Positions 56,073-64,000 of a DNA stretch of 64,000 nt are shown here, in pieces (position 1 is the first letter of the stretch; each line of letters begins with the position of its first letter). The notes beneath the pieces are model-generated. The model was not told the origin of the DNA. It did not search any database and saw only the letters and a program-made list of their open reading frames with translations. The stretch lies in the NCBI RefSeq assembly GCF_020740795.1, contig NC_067286.1:677990-741989 (forward strand), read 5' to 3'. The translations under genes and the position numbers were made by a program. Origin of the DNA: Apus apus. Lineage: Eukaryota; Chordata; Aves; Apodiformes; Apodidae.

Positions 56073-59000
56073 CTGGAAAACAGACCAGGGAGTGTTGTGT
56101 CAGACGTTCTCTGTGCACGTCACCCTGAGCCGTGGTGTTCCTCCCTCCATTCACTGGGCCTCCCCTCCCTGTGTACCATGATCCCCTCCCTCCAGAGGTA
56201 CAAGCCATGACTTGCTTTCTCCCCATGACCACTTGAAAATACTACAGCTACTGAAGCACGTCAGCCTTTTGCAAAAGTTAAACCCTGTCCATTATTTACA
56301 TTTCATAACCTCTGATTTGAAAATTTGGATCCTGTGGCAAACACAGCTAATCCAGTTAAACTTCCCACTTGCAAACCTGCTGTCACAGTCTCCAAGACGA
56401 TGGCTCTGTTTTGGTAACTAGGTTCTGCTGCCCAAAATTCTCTGCAGGTTTTGATGGACACCTTTGGCTTCTGGACCAAACTCTCGATCAGTGTCCCTTT
56501 ATTCTTGTTTAATGGCAGCTGCTACTTTGCAGCAGGACTTTAGTGACAGGTGGGACCATCCCTGTATTGCTAAGTAGATAAAATGCTTTGAAGTCCTCAA
56601 GGCTGAAACCTGTTCTGTAGCTTATGTCATTTTTGTCTGGCTTCCTTTCAGCTGGAGATTAATAGGGCAGTGAGGAAAGAGACAGTGTGTATATGTATGT
56701 TCTTCCTGACATTACTAACCTTGTCTTGTTCAATTTGACACATGGACTGAATAGCTTGCAAGTTCCATAAGCTACCAGCAGTTGTGGACATGAATACCAG
56801 TTGGGAATAGCTCTTTTCTGAAGTAAAGAAGAAAAAAAAGGATTAGGTAATGAAGATGAATCAGCCAGGCTGTTTGGTGTAGACTCTGTGCACAGGGGAA
56901 AAAACATAACAATATTAAAGAAAAAATGTTTCACTGTCTGTAGGACTGCTATGGAGGGCTCCCTGAAGGGAATCAGGGTACACAGTAGCTTGTAGTGAGT
57001 GGTAACATCTGCCTTGTGTACTCTGACCTCTGCTCCTGGCCCATCTGTCAGCAGCTGGGGCATGTTCAAAACATGCTCCCCGTGCTGTCAGCGTGTTTCT
57101 GGGGACTGCTGGCACCTGGTGCTGCTCCCCTGGGACAAGGGTAGGGGCTCCAGTGCAGCCAGAACCTCCCAGGAACCTGCGGGCTTGTGGCTTCGGAGGT
57201 GGAGTAGAGGCAGGGGAGGGAGTAAAAACATCTGCATGCTGTCCTGCTTTTTTCTACTTACTAGTGTCCATTTTAGGAGGAATTTTGGGTGCCTTGGAGT
57301 TCTTCTCTTTTTTTCTCTCCAGTTTTTACTGCCACTTAGATTTTTCAAGAAGAAAAGAGGGAACAGAGAGGGAGTGGAAGCAGAGAGGGACTGGGGCACA
57401 CACCGTTTTCAGAGTATTCACTTTTGATATGGGTAATTGGTGAAAACATTAGTCTTTTTACTGGTGCTTTTAAGGCGTGTTTCTAAGGGCAACAATAAGC
57501 AGGGGAAAAAGAAGTATGGCAAAAAGTTAAGGGTGAATTACTCTGCTCTGGAATTTCAGAACAAGGTTTTTCTAACCACTCAGTGATGAAGTGCTGGAAT
57601 ATCACTCTCCAAAAGTGGCTCAGCTTTCACAAGGTGGTGTTGCACACCCTGCTTTCTTAGAGCATGTTCAGAACATCTCCCTGTGTCCCAAGCCCTGTGA
57701 TGGTTCAGTATGCTGGTGAGTTCTGGGTGTGTCACACTCAGTGCCCCATCAAGATTTCGCTTACCTGGGGGACCACAAAAGAAACCATCTGCTCTGTAGA
57801 TTTGTTCCACCATCCTCCGTGTCCTTGCTTCTTGTTCTCCCTGAGCAGCAGTCTGTCCTCTGCTAATTTCAATGTCATCGTAGCTAGTGAGAGACCAGAT
57901 CATTGGGGTAACTAGAGATCATCTGGCTGTGAGTTGATCATCTGGCTGTGAGTTATGGTCACTGAGAGGGCTCTGGTGCTGCACACAACACTGCTGCAAC
58001 AATTAAAGTCACCATAGTCTTGAGAGAGCATTACTTGAGTGGGAGCTTTTCAGTGTTGGGGTAACTGTGCCCCTTTATAGGGATCTTGATGAGACTTCAG
58101 TGAGAAACTCCCCGCTCTCCCCCCTGTGCAGAAGTGCTGAATCCCCCCTGCAGTCTCTTAAAGGGAAACAGTGAAATAAACTCCTGAAGAGTTTAGAACC
58201 TGATTCCTTGTTTCCAGAATAGGGAGCCCAGGTCCCTTGCAGTCAAACAGACTAAACTCTCCAGTGCCTTGGTCGCTTTTAAGATTAGCAGGTATGTTGT
58301 CATTCTCATAGGTATCTTGGAACATTGAATCTGTAACTTTAAAGCCAACATTTCCCTCAAACCCCCCCAAACCACACTCAAATACCTTTTCTTCTCGGCA
58401 TAGGGAGAAAGGGAAAAGGTCTTCTTGTAGCCTGTGTGGCTCTCTATGTTCCTCCACACAATGAGCCTTCTGCCAATGTCAGTGTCTCGGGGCTCGAAAC
58501 CCTGCAGCCAAGGAAAAGGCTTTTGTCATCAGCTTGCATTTGAGTCTAGCTTAGTTTTCTTTAATCCTCCTCCTAGACACAGAAACTGTGAGATTATTGC
58601 TGTATTGTGGAGAGATGCACTAATTGAATTCTCCCTGGAAATACTGCATCCCAGAGCTGACAGAAAAAAATATTTCTCCATTTCTTCCTGGGCAAGGATG
58701 GCTACAGTTCTGTCTCCCTGATCTCACAAGGCTCTTCTCCTCTTCAAGTAAAATAGTCACTTACAGAAATGTGAATAATTTTCCTCTTCCTGGATGAACT
58801 CTAGTCTATTCTTATTTTCTCAGGATTTTTCCTTTAATGAGACATGGGGATGGCTTCAGGAAATGTGGGATCCTGTGTGGAAAACAGGACCCTGTGCAGC
58901 AACACTCAGACCAGGGCAGCGTCTCCATTTCTAGAGCCTTGCACGCAGGCTGTAGGAGCCAAGGCCAGATCCCCCATCCCATCTCCATCCAGCCCAGCTG

Positions 59001-61696
59001 GTCCGTTTGGGTAACCGAGCCCTCCAGCGGTGGGAGGGGAGCGCCGGGAGCAATCCCGGGTGCGCTGGCAGTGTCCCCTCGCCAGGGGAGGGCACTGGTG
59101 CTAGCTGACAGGTCTGCTGAGAGCTGGGCTGGTAGCTGCTCTTTGTGCTGTCGGAGAAACAGCAAGTACTGAGCATTGCTCTGACACTTCGTGTCCATCC
59201 TGAAGGAATCTTGCTTCAGCTGCGTGCTCTGAAGGGGGTTAAGGTCAGCAGCTCACTGCTAAACATGGCCATTTTTTCCACTGGCTTTAGTGTCCTCCTT
59301 GATTTACTGCCCTGCCTCCACCTGCCGAGGAGGAAGGCAGCATAGGCTCGTCTTAGAGGCAGAGAGAATGTACCACTGGTTGGCCTGTGGCTTTTCCTTA
59401 TGTTTATGTTGACATCTCCTCTGTGGGACTTACCATTAAGGGTTCTGAGAAGTCAGGCAGGTTTCCAACAAGCAGGCCAGCTAGCGTGCAGAGCACAGCC
59501 AGCACTGAGCACAGCACCAGGACAGCGAGGGGCCACTCTGCGATCAGCTGAGAGAAACTGGAACCAACAGGGGAAGGAAAAATGCAGCTGTTAAGGCACT
59601 TCTGCTATTGGCACGAAACCTGCTGTTGAACTACTCCAGTGTTAGTAAAAGGAAGTAAAAGAATTAGGGCTTTCTGGCTTGAGCATTTATTTATTGAAAA
59701 GCTCAGAGGCTCTAGCAAGGCTATTAATGAACATATAACTCCAACTGGGTGTTTGCAGGCAAGTCTAATTAAGTCGGCTGATTACATTTTGCCTCCCTAC
59801 ATTTTCCTGCTTTTTCAATCAGAAATAATAAAAACCAGACTCTTGTGTCCTGGGGCAAAATGAAGCTCTGAATATTTAACTGAAAATATGGCATTTAAAA
59901 AGAGCTTCTTCCTTCTTTTTTTCCCACTGTGCAGTGTAATCTTGGAGCTGCCCAACTGTCTGGCCTGTGGGTGTTCAACCTGTGCCCCCAGAGGGGTCTG
60001 GCTATTTTGAAGGGTTCCCTCAACCTAATCATGGGATGAGTGAATCTCACCCTGATCTCAGCCTAAAAACCAAACACTGAACCTACAACAAGAGCCTCTG
60101 CAAATGCAGCATTTTCCTTCAGGGTTTGGAGAACACCTGCAAGGCCACAGGTTCGGGCTATGCTGGGAATATCGGTCTGGTTTGGTGGCACAGGCATTGT
60201 TAGTGCCATTTCTAGACAAACAAGACCCTTCCAGCTCTTAAGAGCCTGTCTGAAATTTCCCATGTGAGGTCTGTTTTCCTTATGGGACAAGCTGTGTCTC
60301 CTAAAGGATGATCTATCAAAGTTACTATTCCACAATTTTTTACCAGTGCAGGTTTTACTGCCTCAAGGTTTTTGCCTTCCTTAAAAATATCTGTTTTGAT
60401 AGAACTCTCTCTCTCTCTGAACTGACCTGAAAATTCAGATTGTGTTATTTGTTTGTTGTTTTTTTGAATGTCACGTTAAAATGGAGAGAAAAATGTGAGG
60501 ATTCAGGAGCTATCACTATAAATGGTTGGTTTTGAACTAGGGAGCCACAGAAGGGATTACAGTAACCTGAGACATGTTTAGTGGACATGGTGGTGTTGGG
60601 CTGATGGTTGGACTTAATGATCTTTTCCAGCCTTAATGATCCTATGGTCCTATGATATAAGATTGGAATAGGTTCCTGCTCTGATTTGGTGGGTTTTAGG
60701 TAGTTCTGTTTTCTGATGTATTCCTGAAATACTAGAAATTCCTTGTTGAAAAATAGATGACAAATATTTGAGTTTCATGGGGAAGTGAAATATTTATGAA
60801 CTTTAGAGTGGCTGTGCCAGTGCATGTCAGCCTCGAGGTGTGATGTTCCTGCTCTTTTGCTCCTCTTGCCTCCAACTTCACTCAGTCAATTCATGCAGCT
60901 ATTCCTCACCATAAATCATCACGAGCCCTTCCAACAGCTTCTCACATGACTTTTGGTCAGGCCTGGGACTTTTTTTTCAATTTAAGACTGCCTTATCAAT
61001 TTTGTTTTCATAAATAATGTCTTTGTTAAGAAAAGGAACACAAATTGCCCTTTGTGCATTAGTGTGCCTCCTTTCTGGAGGCTGTTTTGGGTCTTTCCAT
61101 GTCCAATGACTAGAAAGAAAAAAAAGAATCAGCTGCAATTTATGATGGTGGAAGATACTTACTTAAACCTTCTAGAAAAAAAAATAGGTTTACAAAAATC
61201 AGCTTTTTGAACAGAAGCTGAAAGCAATCAAATTATTTTAATGTTGTGAAGTGTATTAAAAATCCTCTGTCTTTTGAAAAAGTGAACTGATTTCATGGCT
61301 GGGCTATCCTCCTGATGGCTCATCTGGTGGGCCAAGCTGGATTAATCCTGTGTATAGAGCCAGAGATAGATGTACACACATACATAGAGGATTATTATCT
61401 ACATATAAAGCTGTTGTATGGACTAGAGCCAGGCATCTTCCCCAAGAACAGTGTTGCTATTTGTTACTGCAGGTTAAATTGGTCTCCCAAGCAAATTGGG
61501 ATTTTTCCCAGCAAGGGGAAGCCCTGTGAAGGGAGCTCTGACCTTTTCTCTGAAGCTGGGCCTGCCAGGGCTGTCACCAGAGATAATGCTCTGCAGTCCC
61601 TAATAGCAGGGTAGGAGAGCAGTGATAATGGGGTAGAAGGACAGAAGCTTTTGATATGAAACATACCTTTTTGGCATCCTGAAAGCTTTGTCATGT
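52653..61696 (-). CDS. DISP2: DISP2, Dispatched homolog 2, last six coding exons; 5' coding part missing from the window (gene-level entry)
   Basis: Twelve-pass membrane protein of the Patched/NPC1/RND family with a sterol-sensing domain. DISP1 releases lipidated Hedgehog; DISP2 is mainly neural and its substrate is poorly known. Visible exons: 61696-61667, 59557-59434, 58501-58386, 57883-57765, 56817-56720, 56072-52653, totalling 3,907 nt and about 1,301 aa of a protein near 1,400 aa in human. TM1 is in exon 59557-59434. The first lumenal domain spans the next three exons and the start of the last. The last exon holds TM2-TM12 and a long cytoplasmic tail. TM10 keeps the RND-type acid in GLSVD (Asp codon at 53,912), whereas TM4 has CANYT where DISP1 has an acidic pair. 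N-glycosylation sequons are visible in the extracellular loops. The choice of DISP2 over DISP1 and DISP3 rests on KSYSQL-, GFEPRDTDIG- and VIKFRYIWICWFAA-type matches and on synteny with KNSTRN and IVD. Confidence 0.96.
56720..56817 (-). CDS. DISP2: DISP2 exon, first lumenal domain
   Basis: Ninety-eight nt, encoding KSYSQLVFMSTTAGSLWNLQ through SMCQIEQDK, typical of Dispatched. Donor AAG|GTTAGT, phase 0. Confidence 0.94.
57765..57883 (-). CDS. DISP2: DISP2 exon, first lumenal domain, variable part
   Basis: 119 nt, encoding YDDIEISRGQTAAQGEQEAR through EQIYRADGFFCGPP. An alternative acceptor about 30 nt upstream would read into a stop, so the internal ctcactag acceptor was chosen. Confidence 0.9.
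58386..58501 (-). CDS. DISP2: DISP2 exon, start of first lumenal domain
   Basis: 116 nt, encoding GFEPRDTDIGRRLIVWRNIE through TGYKKTFSLSPYAEKK. GFEPRDT is a hallmark of Dispatched proteins. Donor AAAAG|GTATTT. Confidence 0.95.
59434..59557 (-). CDS. DISP2: DISP2 exon encoding transmembrane segment 1
   Basis: 124 nt, encoding FSQLIAEWPLAVLVLCSVLA through CTLAGLLVGNLPDFSEPLM. The hydrophobic run is TM1. Donor ATG|GTAAGT, phase 0. Confidence 0.96.
59558..61666. other. DISP2: DISP2 intron before the TM1 exon
   Basis: AT-richer intron with a CR1 tail (60,560-60,658) and a short (CT)7 (60,405-60,418). No exon seen. Confidence 0.6.
60560..60658 (+). mobile_element. CR1 LINE 3'-tail fragment
   Basis: Ends with gatggttggacttaatgatc, a ttttccagcc block and degenerate atcctatg repeats, as at CR1 termini. 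Lies in the DISP2 intron, antisense to the gene. Confidence 0.8.
61667..61696 (-). CDS. DISP2: DISP2 30-nt microexon
   Basis: Encodes HDKAFRMPK between split codons, matching the short RAFQMPKS segment just before TM1 of human DISP2. Acceptor ctgcag, donor AAG|GTATGT; enters with 1 nt of a codon and leaves with 2 nt, which fits the next exon. Confidence 0.85.
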
Positions 61697-64000
61697 CTGC
61701 AGACAGAAAAAAAAAAAAGAAGAAAGATGCATTCATGTGTTACTGTCGTGGGACGCCCTGAGCTGGGCTGTTGATGAGCAAGGTAACCCTTTCAGGGGCT
61801 GTACAGCACCAAGCTGAGCCATTGCTGCAGCAGTGCTGGCACTGCAGGAGTTATTTTAATGAATAACAGAGTCTTTCCCTCTCCGTTGGCATTTTAACCG
61901 AGCAGGGTGGGAAGCCATGGAATCACTCCTCATTTTTGCCTCTCTAAGAAAACCCTGTAGGGATTGATAGACAGTAGCAATGAGATCACACAGAGATCAC
62001 ACCACAGCTCTGTCCCTGAAAATCTGTTTTAAGTGCTTTCTTACTGAATTTTTAAATTCTTACTTGACAAGAGTGTCAATTAAATTCCATCAATTAGGCT
62101 AGCAATGCCTATAGACAGTTTTTATTTCCTGTTCAGCTCAGCAAGGATTTTCCCAAAGGTGCCTCTCCTTGGTTTCCAGGGCCCTCCCAAAGGCAGGGAT
62201 TGTGTGGTCTAGAGGAGCAGAAGGCCAGTGGAGCTGCTCAAAACACTTCACTGGGCTTCCTTCACAGAGTAGCATTTGTCATTCCTACCTGCAGGGCTCT
62301 GAGGAACAAAAGGAAGAAGCCTTCCCGTTTGTTAATGAATCCCTGAGGGCAAGCTTTCCACTGAACCTCAGTGGGTCACTGTCTCTGAAGGACCTCTTAT
62401 TCTGCTCTCAATTTCCACTGAAATGTCCCCTTGGAATACACCCAGCCCAGCAGGGCCTTGGGTTGGGATGCAGCTTCCAGCACACTGCTCTCAGCTGGGG
62501 GTTCCTCCCCTCTGCACAGCCCTGCTGAGCTCAGCCCAGCGAGTTCCTCCTTCTTTCTCCTCCTCCCACACTCCTGGCCTAAACTGTGAGAAGTTCCTGC
62601 CACACTCTGATATCTGTGTGGGGCAGCTGGCCCTTGGGTTCTGGAGCAGGGGCTCTATCCCAGACAGCTGGGCAGTAACCCTGTGACAGCTCATCCTTCC
62701 TGGCAGGTTGTTAGGAATGGAAGACATGAAAAAGCGATCAGTAGAGTTCCCCATAGAAGAGTCACTCTTGGTGGCACATGTAAAAATAATACTGTGTTCT
62801 CCTCATCACACTGATGCTCTGTAGCACTGGGAGAGAGGGGACAATCACCAGATTATTAGAGAGGTCTCTTTCTGGCAGCACACTGCCCAATCCTGTGCTA
62901 ATTCTCTCACAATAGCTGCTCAAGCAGATTTGCTTGGATTAAAGCCCCATTCCAGCATTATTGTGTTATCACTTCTCTGGAGCTAGTGCTGCAAATTCTG
63001 CTAGGGATTTGCAATCCAGCTGTGCTTCCTACTTAAATAACCTGCTAGGGAGATCAGAGTTGACAATTTTGTTGATGATGTACCAGCTCAAAAGGATCCA
63101 GGCTCCACTCCTCTGCCTGCGATTGCTCTATGCTGCAAACACAAGCAAATTAAATCCTCTGTTAATGGCCAGAAAATGAGTCCATGAAGGGCCTGTGTGC
63201 CTAACCCTGCAGTGCTGGGCAAAGGCAGGGGAGGAATCCTGTGCCGGCCCTTCTTGGACTTTGGGATCTGCTGCTGTGGCAGCCCAGGGATCACGCCCTT
63301 TAGTGCCAACAGTGGCCTCCTGAAGGCACACGCAGAGAGGAAGGATGATCCCAGCTGGCAGGAGTGGGGATTGTAGCTCAGGCTGCTGGGGACACCCATC
63401 CTGTGAGCATCCTTACGGAGCTGCCCAAGGCGCATCCACCACCCAGCGAGTCACCGGGGCGCTCTGCACACCGATGGAGTTTGCCTCATTCTGTCATGGA
63501 CAGGACAGAATTCACAGCCTTGTTGCTGCCCAGCCTGCAAAACTGAATCATCTTCCCCACTTTTCTCCCTGCTCAGCTGTGGCCAGTACGTACCCTCTCT
63601 TCCAGCACAGGCAGCAGCTTGGGTGGGGGCAGAAAAAGAAATGAACTCTGCTCTTACCGCTGAGAAGCTCTGCCCAGACAAAGGATTAGCCAGCTGGGTG
63701 TCTTGAAGTGCAAAAGGGGAAAATACAAAGCTTCCAGAAGATGGACGTAACGAGGAGCAGTTGAGTGACCTTGGCTTTATCCAGGGCAGAAGCAAACCCT
63801 ACCTGTCCCTGCTGTGGAATGGCAGCTCTCTGTTTACCCTCCACAGTGATGGGCAGAGCAGACTGGATTCCTCCATGGGCTCTGGGGAAGCTGCTGCCCC
63901 AAGCTGAAGAGCAAATCTATGTTGTATGCATCCCCACTCAGGCATTTCTCATCCCCTCCTGCTTCCCACCACAATGTTCAGGAGATGCTTGGAAAGCCCC
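61697..64000. other. DISP2 upstream intron or 5' region, no exon identified
   Basis: The upstream coding exon must end with 2 nt of a codon. I found no convincing match to the Ser/Pro-rich DISP2 N-terminus here. Confidence 0.5.

Noticed and set aside
63640-63790. Possible upstream DISP2 coding exon ending at a CAGCG|GTAAGA donor
   Set aside because: The donor phase could fit the microexon, but the peptide it would give does not resemble the DISP2 N-terminus.
1-64000. Search for retroviral, LTR or other virus-derived elements, tRNA genes and CRISPR-like arrays
   Set aside because: None seen by eye: no paired terminal repeats, no polymerase-like or capsid-like frames, no cloverleaf B-box candidates, no regularly spaced repeats beyond the minisatellites.

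Overview
This window is vertebrate chromosomal DNA, almost certainly from a bird. Three intron-containing genes read on the minus strand in the order DISP2 - KNSTRN - IVD, the order known from human 15q15 and from birds. The introns are short, CpG islands are dense, and the only interspersed repeats I recognise are 3'-truncated CR1 LINE fragments; I see no Alu-like SINE and no retroviral or LTR remnant. I cannot place the species more closely than bird.

Layout. Positions 1-30,570 contain no coding exon that I can defend. The stretch is punctuated by four GC/CpG-rich blocks (about 8.4-10.9, 14.15-14.56, 20.2-20.6 and 25.0-26.25 kb). In human the next gene downstream of IVD on the same strand is BAHD1, whose first exon is non-coding, so the simplest reading is IVD/BAHD1 intergenic DNA plus BAHD1 promoter(s) and first intron. 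No BAHD1 coding sequence is visible. The 8.4-10.9 kb island holds the best promoter signature: three CCAAT boxes spaced 32-33 bp and a good minus-strand splice donor. From 30,573 to 45,108 lies a complete 12-exon IVD gene (mitochondrial isovaleryl-CoA dehydrogenase, 419 aa). From 45,531 to 50,631 lies a complete 8-exon KNSTRN gene (spindle/kinetochore protein kinastrin, 245 aa). From 52,653 to 61,696 lie the last six coding exons of DISP2 (Dispatched-2, a 12-pass RND/SSD membrane protein); its N-terminal coding exon(s) are outside the window or too divergent for me to see in 61.7-64 kb.

All exon borders given were worked out by hand from GT/AG sites, reading phase and recalled protein similarity. 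Phases agree across every junction of all three genes and each terminal stop is in frame.

The three genes do not form a pathway. IVD acts in leucine catabolism, KNSTRN in mitotic microtubule attachment, and DISP2 is a neural relative of the Hedgehog-releasing protein DISP1. They do form a tight head-to-tail array: KNSTRN's likely poly(A) signal lies inside the IVD CpG island, about 125 bp from the IVD start codon. I found no undescribed biological system here. The most useful observations concern promoter architecture, the missing acidic pair in DISP2 TM4, a 30-nt DISP2 microexon, and the long CpG-island-rich gene desert.
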